DNA from: JAGQTE01 sp964648005
GTDB lineage: Bacteria; Actinomycetota; Acidimicrobiia; Acidimicrobiales; Acidimicrobilacustridaceae
NCBI GenBank assembly: GCA_964648005.1
Contig: CAZYKR010000003.1
Span: 1 to 44,297, forward strand
DNA: 44,297 nucleotides
Direction: 5' to 3'
The notes under the pieces were generated by a model. That model was given only the letters and a program-made list of their open reading frames with translations, did no database searches and had not been told where the DNA came from. Of this stretch, positions 24,687-32,886 are shown one piece after another. Each line of letters begins with the position of its first letter. Position 1 is the stretch's first letter. A program made the position numbers and the translations under genes.

Positions 24687-26231
24687 TCAGATGATCTTCG
24701 ACTGGTGGTCGGCCCAGTACTCGTCCTTGAGCAGGCGCTTGTAGAGCTTGCCGGTCGGATGACGCGGCAGCTCGTCGCGGAAGTCGACCGAGCGCGGGCA
24801 CTTCACGTCGGCGAGGTGCTCGCGGCAGTAGGCGATCAGCTCGCGTTCGAGCTCGGGTCCGGCCTCGGCCATGTCGACGGGCTGCACGACGGCCTTGACC
24901 TCCTCACCGAAGTCCTCGTTCGGCACGCCGAGCACGGCGACGTCGTGCACCTTCGGGTGCATGGCCAGGATGTTCTCGGCCTCCTGCGGGTACACGTTCA
25001 CCCCGCCGGTGATGATCATGTACGCCTTGCGATCGGTGAGGTACAAGAAGCCGTCCTCATCGAGGCGCCCGACGTCGCCGAGCGTGCTCCACCCCTTGGC
25101 GTTGCGGGCGCCGGCGGTCTTGTCGGGGTCGTTGTGGTACTCGAAGTCCGCACCCCCGCCGAAGTAGACCGTGCCCTCCTCGCCGACAGGGAGCTCTTCG
25201 CCGTCCTCGCCGCAGATGTGGACCTCGCCGAGCAGCGCCCGACCGACCGTGCCCGGGTGGTCGAGCCAGTCCTGGGAGCTGCAGTACACCAGGCCGTTGC
25301 CCTCGGTACCGGCGTAGTACTCGTGGATGATCGGGCCCCACCAGTCGATCATCGCCCGCTTGACCTGCGCCGGGCACGGCGCGGCGGCGTGGATCGCCAC
25401 CTGCAGGCTGGACAGGTCGTACGCCGCTCGAGTGGCGTCGTCGAGCTTGAGCATCCGCACGAACATGGTGGGGACGACCTGGGTGTGGGTGACGTGGTGG
25501 CGCTCGACGAGTTGCAGGAACTCGGCGGCGTCGAAGTGCTCCATGACCACGACGGTGCCGCCGACCTGGTGCACCGCCATGGTGAAGCGCAACGGTGCGG
25601 CGTGGTAGAGCGGCGCGGGGGAGAGGTAGACCATCTCGGGCACGTAGCCGAACAGCAGCTGTGCGCCGCCCGTGACCGAGGTGGGCGTGGCCAGCGGGTC
25701 GGACGGCATGGCCGGCTTGACGCCCTTGGGGCGGCCGGTCGTGCCCGAGGAGTAGAGCATGTCCTTGCCGGCGATGCGGTCCTCGTCGAGCGCGTTCGCT
25801 GGTTGGGCAGCGACGGCGTCCTCGTAGGACTCGTAGCCGTCGACGGCGCCGTCGAGCATCAGCCGGAGCTGCACCTGCGGGGTGTCGGCCACGATGGCCG
25901 ATGCCACGTCGCGCTTGGCGTCGGAGGTGATGAACACCTTGGCGCCGCAGTCGTCGACGATGTACGCCGCCTCCTCGGCTGTGAGCCGCGAGCTCATCGC
26001 CGTGTAGTACAGCCCGGCGTAGTGCGCTCCCCAGAGCAGCTCGTAGTAGCGCGGGTGGTTCTCGAGGCAGAAGGCGACGTGGTCGCCGACGCCGAGCCCC
26101 AGCGAGCGGTAGAGGTGCGCGAGGCGGTTCGCCGCGGCGTCCAGTTCGGCGTACGTGATCACCTCACCGGTGCCGCCCATGATCACGGCGGGGGCGTCCG
26201 GGCGGTCTGCGGCGTGTGCTCCGGGGTACAT
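24687..26231 (-). CDS. Acyl-CoA synthetase (FadD-like AMP-binding enzyme)
   Basis: 514 residues from the ATG at 26231; the open frame extends further upstream but that part is antisense to the SirB1-like gene. ANL-superfamily motifs: P-loop YSSGTTGRPKGVKP (about 157-170), YYAGTEGNG, hinge STLGDVGRLDEDGFLYLTDR, and the catalytic Lys in HPTGKLYKRLL. It would activate a carboxylic acid as acyl-AMP and load CoA; AMP-ligases can also load carrier proteins. Chain length and substrate cannot be told. The ATG lies 8 nt after a TACGGT box, so the mRNA is probably leaderless, and the promoter is part of a palindrome shared with the divergent gene. Confidence 0.92.
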   Translation of the reverse strand: MYPGAHAADRPDAPAVIMGGTGEVITYAELDAAANRLAHLYRSLGLGVGDHVAFCLENHPRYYELLWGAHYAGLYYTAMSSRLTAEEAAYIVDDCGAKVFITSDAKRDVASAIVADTPQVQLRLMLDGAVDGYESYEDAVAAQPANALDEDRIAGKDMLYSSGTTGRPKGVKPAMPSDPLATPTSVTGGAQLLFGYVPEMVYLSPAPLYHAAPLRFTMAVHQVGGTVVVMEHFDAAEFLQLVERHHVTHTQVVPTMFVRMLKLDDATRAAYDLSSLQVAIHAAAPCPAQVKRAMIDWWGPIIHEYYAGTEGNGLVYCSSQDWLDHPGTVGRALLGEVHICGEDGEELPVGEEGTVYFGGGADFEYHNDPDKTAGARNAKGWSTLGDVGRLDEDGFLYLTDRKAYMIITGGVNVYPQEAENILAMHPKVHDVAVLGVPNEDFGEEVKAVVQPVDMAEAGPELERELIAYCREHLADVKCPRSVDFRDELPRHPTGKLYKRLLKDEYWADHQSKII

Positions 26232-26236
26232 GGCGG

Positions 26237-26264
26237 CACACCGTAGCGGTGCCGATACGGTGTG
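26237..26264. promoter_or_regulatory. Palindromic divergent leaderless promoter
   Basis: Perfect inverted repeat CACACCGTA (26237-26245) and TACGGTGTG (26256-26264) around 10 nt. Each arm contains a TACGGT -10 hexamer reading outward: 8 nt before ATG 26231 on the minus strand and 7 nt before GTG 26269 on the plus strand. The only sequence between the two genes is 37 nt. Confidence 0.55.
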
Positions 26265-26268
26265 CGTC

Positions 26269-27066
26269 GTGCTGCCCGGAGACGACGCGACGGAGGCCTT
26301 CGCTGCCTTGATGCGCCGCGACGAGGCCGCCATCCCGCTGGACGAAGCCTGCCTGCTGATCGCCGCGCATGCCGACCCGACGCTGGACGTGGCCGCGGAG
26401 CTCACACGGCTGGACGACCTCGCCGCACAAGTGGACCGCCCCACGCTCGACGGCCTGCGCGGCACGCTCTTCGGCGACCTTGGGTTCACCGGCGACCGGA
26501 CGTCGTACTACGACCCGCGCAACTCGTACCTCCACGAGGTCGTCCGGCGCCGTCGAGGCATCCCGATCACGTTGAGCATCCTGGCCATCACGGTGGGCCG
26601 ACGGGTCGGCGTCCCGCTGGAGCCGGTGGGCATGCCGGGCCACTTCCTGCTGCGGGACAAGGTCGACCGGTCGGTGTTCGTGGACGCCTTCGACGGGGGA
26701 GCGGTCCTGGATGCCGAGGGGTGCCGGGCGCGCTACATCGAGGTGGCGGGCGACGCGGAGGGCTTCTCCGAGGAGCTGCTCCGCCCGGCAGGCAACCATG
26801 CCGTCGTGGCGCGCGTGCTCGCCAACCTCGCCTCGGTCCATCGCGCCCACGCCGATCACGAGGCCGTCGTGTGGGTGCAGCGGCTGCGCCTCGCCATCCC
26901 GACCACCCCGCGCACGGAGTGGGTCGATCTCGCCAGCGCCCTGGTCGCCACCGGTCGGTACGGCGCGGCGGCTGACGCCTTCGACCAGGCCGCCGGGGTC
27001 CTCGACGGTGAGCTGCGCGACGGGTGCCTGCGCAGCGCCCGCCGCATGCGGGCACGACTGAACTGA
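26269..27066 (+). CDS. SirB1-family (transglutaminase-like) protein
   Basis: 265 residues from the GTG at 26269, chosen because it sits 7 nt after a TACGGT box (leaderless); GTG 26260 is in frame but inside that box. The SirB1/transglutaminase-like core is DPRNSYLHEVVRRRRGIPITLS, VGRRVGVPLEPVGMPGHFLL and FVDAFDGG. The usual catalytic Cys of true transglutaminases is not evident. The C-terminal part (NHAVVARVLANLASVHRA...) is TPR-like. Biochemical role is unknown. It starts a plus-strand unit with the two following genes. Confidence 0.85.
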   Translation: MLPGDDATEAFAALMRRDEAAIPLDEACLLIAAHADPTLDVAAELTRLDDLAAQVDRPTLDGLRGTLFGDLGFTGDRTSYYDPRNSYLHEVVRRRRGIPITLSILAITVGRRVGVPLEPVGMPGHFLLRDKVDRSVFVDAFDGGAVLDAEGCRARYIEVAGDAEGFSEELLRPAGNHAVVARVLANLASVHRAHADHEAVVWVQRLRLAIPTTPRTEWVDLASALVATGRYGAAADAFDQAAGVLDGELRDGCLRSARRMRARLN

Positions 27067-27078
27067 ACGGCGGCCGCG

Positions 27079-27510
27079 GTGAACCCGACCCTCGCACTCA
27101 TCTTGTTGGTGGCGCCGCTCGCCGTGTTGATCGCTGTCCGTCGCAACCAGGCCAAGGTGCGCGCGCTGCGGGCTGCCACCGTCGATCTGGGCATCGACGA
27201 CCAGGGCATTCGACGCGAGCTCGCCGACGGGCGCGTCGAGCAGGTCACGTGGGCCGAGGTGCGCGAGATCGACGTCCTCGTGGCGGACAAGGGGCCGCAC
27301 GCCGCCAGCGGTGGCGTCGTGATCATCGGCGACGGGCACGAGCGTGGCGCGTTGGTGCCGCTCGACCAGGTGGCCTCGCTCGGGATCGTCGACCACCTCA
27401 TGCGCCTGCCGGGTTTCGACCTCAACGTCTTCGTCGACGCCTCGAACGCCAAGCCGTCCACCCGGACGGAGGTGTGGGTGCGGCCCGATGCCCCGGAGGG
27501 CACGGCGTGA
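27079..27510 (+). CDS. Small membrane-anchored hypothetical protein
   Basis: 143 residues from the GTG at 27079. One N-terminal helix (about 4-20) is followed by a soluble domain with LGIDDQGIRRELADGRVEQVTWAEVREIDV, a bacterial PH-domain-like pattern in which a strand-rich module starts with a charged turn and an aromatic W. No catalytic motif. It lies 12 nt after the SirB1-like gene and 1 nt before the histidine phosphatase, so it is very likely cotranscribed. I cannot name a function. Confidence 0.75.
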   Translation: MNPTLALILLVAPLAVLIAVRRNQAKVRALRAATVDLGIDDQGIRRELADGRVEQVTWAEVREIDVLVADKGPHAASGGVVIIGDGHERGALVPLDQVASLGIVDHLMRLPGFDLNVFVDASNAKPSTRTEVWVRPDAPEGTA

Positions 27511-27511
27511 G

Positions 27512-28105
27512 ATGGAGCTGATCGTGATCCGGCACGGTCTGCCGGCAGCCGCGGCCGGCGACCCCGACCCACCGTTGGGCGCCGTGGGCCGGCGCCAGGC
27601 CGCAGCGATGGCGGCACGCCTGCGCATCGAGCCGATCGACGCCGTCTACGTGAGTCCGCTGCAGCGCGCCCGCCAGACCGCCGCGCCGCTCGAAGCCGTG
27701 CTGGGGCACACCGCCGTCGTGCACGAGGGCCTGGCCGAGTGGGATCGCGACGCCGCCGCCTACGTGCCGGTCGAGGAGCTGCGCGCCGCAGACGACGAGC
27801 GGTGGGCGGCGATGGTCGCCGGCGACCTCGCCGCGCTCGGCGTCGACGTCGGTGCGTTCCGGTCGCGTGTGCTCGGCGCGTTCGAGGCGATCGTCGCGGC
27901 CCACCCGGGCGGGCGCGTGGCGGTCGTGTGCCACGGCGGCGTGATCAACGCCGTGACCGCCGATGTCCTCGGGCTCGACCGCCTCGTGTGGTTCGAGCCG
28001 GCCTACGCCTCGATCACCCGAGTGCTGGCCGGTCGCAGCGGACGTCGGGCGCTGCGCACGGTGAACGATGCGGCGCATCTGGAAACGCCTGGACCCCGAC
28101 GCTGA
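27512..28105 (+). CDS. Histidine phosphatase (phosphoglycerate mutase-like) superfamily protein
   Basis: 197 residues from the ATG at 27512, preceded by a GGAGGG ribosome site inside the upstream gene. The catalytic signature is VIRHGLP with His8 as the phosphorylated residue; VYVSPLQRARQTA supplies the second Arg, and AVVCHGGVINAV the second catalytic His. Length and C-terminal ITRV segment fit the GpmB/CobC-like branch. Substrate cannot be predicted. The end overlaps the upstream part of the pyruvate kinase frame, whose true start lies 19 nt downstream of this stop. Confidence 0.9.
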   Translation: MELIVIRHGLPAAAAGDPDPPLGAVGRRQAAAMAARLRIEPIDAVYVSPLQRARQTAAPLEAVLGHTAVVHEGLAEWDRDAAAYVPVEELRAADDERWAAMVAGDLAALGVDVGAFRSRVLGAFEAIVAAHPGGRVAVVCHGGVINAVTADVLGLDRLVWFEPAYASITRVLAGRSGRRALRTVNDAAHLETPGPRR

Positions 28106-28111
28106 GCCCGA

Positions 28112-28117
28112 TACCGT
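28112..28117 (+). promoter_or_regulatory. -10 box of leaderless pyruvate kinase transcript
   Basis: TACCGT (28112-28117) is followed by exactly 7 nt and the ATG at 28125, the spacing expected when transcription starts at the A of the start codon. Confidence 0.5.
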
Positions 28118-28124
28118 TGGGGCG

Positions 28125-29576
28125 ATGGACCGCCCCACCCGCCTCATGGACCGCCGCACGAAGATCATCGCCACGATCGGGCCGGCGTCCGACAGCGAGG
28201 CGTCCCTCAAGGGGCTGATCCACGCCGGGATGGACGTCGCCCGGCTCGGCCTGGCGCACGAGTCGCTGGAGACGGCCCTCGAGCGCTTCCACCGCATCCG
28301 CCGGGTCGCCGCCGACATCGATCGCCCCATCGGCATCCTCGTGGACCTGCCGGGGCCGAAGGTCCGCCTCGGGCAGCTCCCCGAGGGCGGCTTCGCGCTG
28401 ACCGAGGGAGAGGAGGTCCTGCTCGAGCCCGGCGACGGACCGTCGTCCACCGAGCGCCTGACGGTCTCGTACGACCAACTCCTGCGGGACGTGCAGGTCG
28501 AAGACGCCCTGACCTTCGGCGACGGGGCCGTCGTGGCGCGCGTCGTCGACCGTCGCGGCGATGCGCTCGTGGCACGCGTCGTGCACGGGGGACCGCTGCG
28601 GGGCCGACCCGGGGTCCACATCCCGTCGGACCGGCTGCGCGTCTCCACCCCGACCGACGAGGACCTGCGGCTCCTCGACGCCTTCATCGAGGTCGACGTC
28701 GACATGGCGGCGCTGTCATTCGTCCGCTCCGCCCACGATGTGCGCCGGATCGGCACCGAGCCCCACCCGCGCGGACCGCTCGTCGTGGCCAAGATCGAGA
28801 CGCGCGCCGCCGTGGAGAACCTCGACGCCATCATCGAGGCCTCCGGGGCCATCATGGTCGCCCGCGGCGATCTCGGCGCCGAGTGCGCCATCGAGGACCT
28901 CCCGCACCTGCAAAAGCGCATCATCCAGCGCTGCATCGCCCTCGGCCGGCCGGCGATCACCGCCACCCAGATGCTCGAGTCGATGGTCGCCGCCCCGACG
29001 CCGACGCGCGCCGAGGCCTCCGATGTGGCCAACGCGGTGTTCGACGGGTCGAGCGCGCTGATGTTGTCGGGCGAGACCGCCATCGGGGACGACCCCGTGA
29101 ACGCCGTGGCGACCATGGCGCGCATCGCCGACCGCGCCGACGACGAATTCGACTATCCGGGGTGGGCCGGCCAGCTGGCGGCGCTGCACCTGCACTCCTC
29201 CAGCGAGGAGGACGCCGTCACCAACGCCATGACGATGGCGGCGTGGCGCGCCGCGGCCGAGACCGACGCCGCTGCCATCGTGTGCATCTCGCGTACGGGG
29301 TTCACCGTGCGCTCGATCGCTCGGCTGCGGCCCGAGGCCAAGGTGTTGGGCTTCACCAACGACGAGCGCACCTATCGGCAGCTCTCGCTGAGCTGGGGCG
29401 CCACGCCGTTCCTGGTGTCGTCGGCGGCCTCGCTGGAGGAGTTGGCGACCACGGCGGTCGGCATCGCCAAGGCCGGCGGCCACCTGCGCACGGGCGACCT
29501 GGTGGCGGTGCTGTCGGGCAGCCGTGAAGAGCGCGGTCGCATGACCGACACGCTGCGCCTTGTCCGCGTCACCTGA
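28125..29576 (+). CDS. Pyruvate kinase-like protein with altered K+/ATP-site motif
   Basis: 483 residues from the ATG at 28125. Overall length and most motifs are those of pyruvate kinase: RTKIIATIGPAS, LVDLPGPKVRLG, AALSFVRSAHDV, KIETRAAVENLD (Lys223, Glu225), VARGDLGAE, TATQMLESM, PTRAEASDVANAV and ALMLSGET. The normally near-invariant NFSHG after DVAR is replaced by LGLAHES (residues 41-47), which removes the Asn and Ser that bind K+ and nucleotide phosphate. Lys79 in GPKVR is typical of K+-independent enzymes. It may be a divergent functional kinase or a paralogue with another role; whether it is the only copy in the genome is unknown. Confidence 0.88.
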   Translation: MDRPTRLMDRRTKIIATIGPASDSEASLKGLIHAGMDVARLGLAHESLETALERFHRIRRVAADIDRPIGILVDLPGPKVRLGQLPEGGFALTEGEEVLLEPGDGPSSTERLTVSYDQLLRDVQVEDALTFGDGAVVARVVDRRGDALVARVVHGGPLRGRPGVHIPSDRLRVSTPTDEDLRLLDAFIEVDVDMAALSFVRSAHDVRRIGTEPHPRGPLVVAKIETRAAVENLDAIIEASGAIMVARGDLGAECAIEDLPHLQKRIIQRCIALGRPAITATQMLESMVAAPTPTRAEASDVANAVFDGSSALMLSGETAIGDDPVNAVATMARIADRADDEFDYPGWAGQLAALHLHSSSEEDAVTNAMTMAAWRAAAETDAAAIVCISRTGFTVRSIARLRPEAKVLGFTNDERTYRQLSLSWGATPFLVSSAASLEELATTAVGIAKAGGHLRTGDLVAVLSGSREERGRMTDTLRLVRVT

Positions 29577-30321
29577 GCACGGCCTGTCCGTCCATCGACG
29601 CGACGCCGGGCCCGACGCCGCCGTCGTCGTCTGCGTGCACGGCTCGATGGACCGGGGCGCCGCCTTCGTGAAGCTGGCACGACGCCTCGAGGACGTGACG
29701 ACCGTGCGCTATGACCGGCGCGGCTACGGCCGATCGATCGGCGCCGGGGTCTGCGCCACCCTCGACGACCAGATCGACGACCTCCGCCAGGTGATCGGTG
29801 CCGAGCACGTGGTGCTGGTGGGCCACAGCTCCGGCGCGGTGATCGCTCTCGCCGCCGCCTCGCAGCTCGGCGGGCAGGTACGCGGTGTGCTCGCCGTCGA
29901 ACCGCCGATGCCGTGGGAGCCGTGGTGGCCGCGGCGGACGGCGGGTGGCGTCGCCGCTGGGACACCCGATCCCGGCGACGCGGCGGAGGCGTTCATGCGG
30001 CGCATCGTCGGCGATGCCGTCTGGGAGTCGTTGCCGGCGGGTACCCGGGCGCAGCGCCGGGCGGAGGGTCCGGCGCGCCAGGCCGCCCAGCGGATGCTGC
30101 GCCCGCCCGGCGCGCCGGGGGATACGACCCCCCGCACCATGCCCCGGGTGGTCGGCTACGGCGCCGCCCCCGACGTCCGTCACCGGCGCGCCGTCGAGGT
30201 GCTGGCCGATGCCGTGCCCGGGGCGCAGGTGTTGATCGTGCCCGGCGCCGGCCACAACGTCCCCACGACGCACCCCGACGCCCTGGTCCCGGCGGTTCGC
30301 CTGCTGGCCGGCCTCCGCTAG
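29560..30321 (+). CDS. Alpha/beta hydrolase
   Basis: 253 residues. The only sensible start is TTG 29560, overlapping the pyruvate kinase end by 17 nt; no ATG or GTG precedes the first fold elements. Alpha/beta-hydrolase landmarks: VVVCVHGSMDRG (oxyanion loop), YDRRGYGRS, nucleophile elbow VGHSSGAV with Ser90, and GAGHNVP with the catalytic His near the C-terminus. A Pro/Trp-rich lid (MPWEPWWP) and an Arg-rich stretch lie between. Substrate unknown. Likely cotranscribed with pyruvate kinase. Confidence 0.84.
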   Translation: MSASPEHGLSVHRRDAGPDAAVVVCVHGSMDRGAAFVKLARRLEDVTTVRYDRRGYGRSIGAGVCATLDDQIDDLRQVIGAEHVVLVGHSSGAVIALAAASQLGGQVRGVLAVEPPMPWEPWWPRRTAGGVAAGTPDPGDAAEAFMRRIVGDAVWESLPAGTRAQRRAEGPARQAAQRMLRPPGAPGDTTPRTMPRVVGYGAAPDVRHRRAVEVLADAVPGAQVLIVPGAGHNVPTTHPDALVPAVRLLAGLR

Positions 30322-30324
30322 CGT
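30319..30324 (+). promoter_or_regulatory. -10 box of leaderless DUF3151 transcript
   Basis: TAGCGT (30319-30324) is followed by 7 nt and ATG 30332. It overlaps the stop codon of the hydrolase gene. Confidence 0.45.
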
Positions 30325-30331
30325 CCACGCC

Positions 30332-30781
30332 ATGACCGACCACGTCGTGAGCCTCACCGCGTCGGGCCCGCCGGAGACGGTGCTGCCCGAAGCGCCGGCA
30401 GCACAGCGCCACGCCCTGGCCCAGGCGATCGCCATCGCCGACCCCGACGAGCGGCGCACCGCGCTCGCCGCCGTGGTGGCCGGCGACCCTGCCTGGCCCG
30501 ATGCCTGGGCCCGCCTCGCCGAGGTGGCCCGAGATGACGTCGAGGCCTACGCCGCCTTTCGCGTCGGCTACCACCGGGGCCTCGACGCGCTCCGTGCCAA
30601 CGGATGGCGGGGGTCGGGCTTCGTCCGCTGGGCGCACGAGTCGAACCAGGGGTTCCTCCGGGCGCTCGCCGGCCTCGGACGCCAGGCGGCGCGCCTGGGC
30701 GAGGATGCGGAGGCGGAGCGCTGCGCCATGTTCCTGCGCCAGCTCGACCCGAGTTGGCAGGACGAGCTGACGCAGAGCTGA
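30332..30781 (+). CDS. DUF3151 family protein
   Basis: 149 residues. It matches the actinobacterial DUF3151 pattern in VAGDPAWPDAWARLAE, EAYAAFRVGYHRGLDALRANGW, RWAHESNQGFLRALAGL and ERCAMFLRQLDP. All-helical, soluble, no known activity. ATG 30332 follows a TAGCGT box by 7 nt, so a leaderless start is likely. The gene is a good marker for Actinomycetota. It precedes the MobA-like gene by 25 nt. Confidence 0.9.
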   Translation: MTDHVVSLTASGPPETVLPEAPAAQRHALAQAIAIADPDERRTALAAVVAGDPAWPDAWARLAEVARDDVEAYAAFRVGYHRGLDALRANGWRGSGFVRWAHESNQGFLRALAGLGRQAARLGEDAEAERCAMFLRQLDPSWQDELTQS

Positions 30782-30806
30782 CCGCCGCCCGCGATGCTGG
30801 CCGACG

Positions 30807-31382
30807 ATGTCTGAGCAGGTCAGCGGTGCGGTGCTCACCGGGGGAGCCTCCCGGCGCATGGGTACCGACAAGGCCACCCTGGATGTCGGCGGCCGTAGCC
30901 TGGCAGGTCGGGTCGCCGACGTGCTGGAGGAGGCCGGTGCGGCTCCGGTGGTCGCCGTCGGTGGCGATCCCGTGGGCCTGACGGCGCTCGGGCTGCACGT
31001 CGTCGACGAGCCGCTCCCCGGCGCCGGCCCCCTCTCCGGCGTCGCCGGAGCGCTGCGGTCCACACACGCACCGGTGGTCATCGTGGCCGCCTGCGACCTC
31101 CCGGCGCTGACCGTCGCGGCCGTGTCTCGTCTGGTGCTGGCGCGCGCGGCGGTCGATGCCGACGTCGCGGTCCCGCTCGTCGACGGCGTACGTCAGGTGC
31201 AGGTGGCGTGCTGGGCACGGCGCGCGCTCGGCGCCGTCGAGCAGGCGTTGGCGGCGGGACGGCGCTCGATCCAGGAGGTCCTCGACGACCTCGACGTCTG
31301 TGTGGTCACGGACCTGCCCGCTGGTGTGCTGGCCGATCTCGACACCCCCGCCGATGTAGACCGGTACGCTTCCGGGCCGTGA
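30807..31382 (+). CDS. MobA-like molybdenum cofactor guanylyltransferase
   Basis: 191 residues. The nucleotide-binding signature LTGGASRRMGTDKATL (about 10-25) is diagnostic of MobA/MobA-like NTP transferases; ACDLPAL is the metal-binding DxP region, and RRSIQEVLDDL with DLDTPADVDR is the usual C-terminus. MobA joins GMP to molybdopterin to make the bis-MGD cofactor of DMSO-reductase-family enzymes. A GATGCT box 8 nt before the ATG is a possible leaderless promoter. The stop overlaps the rhodanese start (GTGA). Confidence 0.88.
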   Translation: MSEQVSGAVLTGGASRRMGTDKATLDVGGRSLAGRVADVLEEAGAAPVVAVGGDPVGLTALGLHVVDEPLPGAGPLSGVAGALRSTHAPVVIVAACDLPALTVAAVSRLVLARAAVDADVAVPLVDGVRQVQVACWARRALGAVEQALAAGRRSIQEVLDDLDVCVVTDLPAGVLADLDTPADVDRYASGP

Positions 31383-31708
31383 CCACCGACGTTCCCCAGA
31401 TCGCCGTCGACGACCTCGCCGAGCGGCACAGCGACGGCGCCCTGATCGTCGACGTGCGCATGCCCGACGAGTACGCCGCGGGTCACGTGCCCGGCGCGGT
31501 CCTGATCCCGCTGCCCGAAGTGCCCGACCGCGCCGGCGAGCTGCCGCGCGATGTGCCGGTCTACGTCATCTGCCGCAGCGGCGCCCGGAGCCAGCGAGCC
31601 AGCGAGTACCTGCGCCCGCTGGGCATCGATGCCCACAACGTCTCGGGCGGCACGCTGGCGTGGATCGAGGCCGGTCTCGTGGTCGACGGCGAGGGCGCCG
31701 GTTCGTGA
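31379..31708 (+). CDS. Rhodanese-domain protein
   Basis: 109-residue single rhodanese domain from the GTG at 31379, which overlaps the MobA-like stop and lies 8 nt after a TACGCT box. The catalytic loop is CRSGARS with Cys65; LIVDVRMPDEYAAGHVPGA is the conserved entry motif. It could move sulfur (persulfide) for cofactor synthesis, and its position next to a MobA-like gene fits molybdenum-cofactor chemistry (inference). The stop overlaps the RNase D start (GTGA). Confidence 0.92.
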   Translation: MTTDVPQIAVDDLAERHSDGALIVDVRMPDEYAAGHVPGAVLIPLPEVPDRAGELPRDVPVYVICRSGARSQRASEYLRPLGIDAHNVSGGTLAWIEAGLVVDGEGAGS

Positions 31709-32886
31709 ACGACCGCGCCCCGGACGTCGGCGAGTACGAGCTGATCGATTCCGACGACGCGCTGGCCAAGGTCGTGGCCGAGGTGGCCGACGAGCCTCGC
31801 TACGCCATCGACACCGAGTTCCATCGCGAACGCACCTACTTCCCGGCACTGGGCCTGCTCCAGCTCGCCTGGCCCGGACGTCTCGTGCTGGTCGATGCCG
31901 TCGCTGCTGACGTCCGAGCGCTGCGACCGGTCTTCGAGGGCGACGGTCTCGCCGTGTTCCACGCCGCCGACCAGGACCTCGAGGTGCTCGAGGTGGCGGC
32001 GGGCGCGGCACCGGCACGCATCTTCGACACCCAGCTCGCCGCCGGCTTCTTGGGGATGTCGACGCCGTCGCTGGCGGCGCTGCACGAGCGCGAGCTCGGA
32101 CTGCGCCTGGCCAAGGGCGACCGGCTCACCGATTGGCTGGCGCGGCCCCTCACCGCAGACCAACTCCGCTACGCCGCGTCGGACGTGGCGTGGTTGTTGG
32201 AGGTGACGGACCGCCTCGAGGCGTCGCTGCAGGCGAAGGGGCGCTGGCAGTGGGCGGTCGACGAGTGCGTCGAGCTCCGCAACCGCACGCGCGGCGCACG
32301 AGCACCGGAGGATGCCTGGCGGCGGATCAAGGAGGCGCGCCAGCTGCGCGGTCCGGCACGCAGCGTGGCCCAGGCCGTGGCCGCCTGGCGGGAGGAGGAG
32401 GCGGCTCGCCTCGATCAGCCGGTCCGCTTCGTGCTTCCGGACATCGCCATCATCTCCATCGCCAACCGACCGCCCCGCGACGAGGCAGCGCTCCGCAAGG
32501 TCCGCGGCATCGACGGCCGCCACCTCCGCAAGGGTCAGGCCGAACGGCTGCTCGGGGTGATCGAGCAGGGGCGGACGGCCGAGCCACCTCCGGCACGAGA
32601 GGTCGATGCGCAGCTCGACCGGACGCTGCGGCCCGCCATCACCTTGGTGTCGGCCTGGGTGTCGCAGCTGGCGCGCGACCTCGAGCTCGACACCGCCCTG
32701 CTGGCCACGCGGCACGACATCGAGGACCTCCTCGTCGAGGCACCCGACGCGCGGCTGCGCACCGGCTGGCGCGCCGAGCTGGTCGGCGAGCCCATCCGTC
32801 GCCTCGTCGGCGGCGACGCGGCGCTGGCGTTCGACGGCCAGGGAGGCCTGGTGCTCGAGGACCGCGTCGGCCGTCCGCCTACGTGA
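31705..32886 (+). CDS. Ribonuclease D family 3'-5' exonuclease
   Basis: 393 residues from the GTG at 31705 overlapping the rhodanese stop. DEDDy exonuclease residues: Asp36 and Glu38 in IDTEFHRERTY, Asp91 in HAADQDLEVL, and Tyr156/Asp160 in RYAASDVAWLL. An HRDC-type helical domain follows (about 210-290, DEAALRKVRGIDGRHLRKG), then an RNase D C-terminal helical region. It trims tRNA and other structured RNAs at the 3' end. Its last 8 nt overlap the converging membrane-protein gene. Confidence 0.92.
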   Translation: MNDRAPDVGEYELIDSDDALAKVVAEVADEPRYAIDTEFHRERTYFPALGLLQLAWPGRLVLVDAVAADVRALRPVFEGDGLAVFHAADQDLEVLEVAAGAAPARIFDTQLAAGFLGMSTPSLAALHERELGLRLAKGDRLTDWLARPLTADQLRYAASDVAWLLEVTDRLEASLQAKGRWQWAVDECVELRNRTRGARAPEDAWRRIKEARQLRGPARSVAQAVAAWREEEAARLDQPVRFVLPDIAIISIANRPPRDEAALRKVRGIDGRHLRKGQAERLLGVIEQGRTAEPPPAREVDAQLDRTLRPAITLVSAWVSQLARDLELDTALLATRHDIEDLLVEAPDARLRTGWRAELVGEPIRRLVGGDAALAFDGQGGLVLEDRVGRPPT

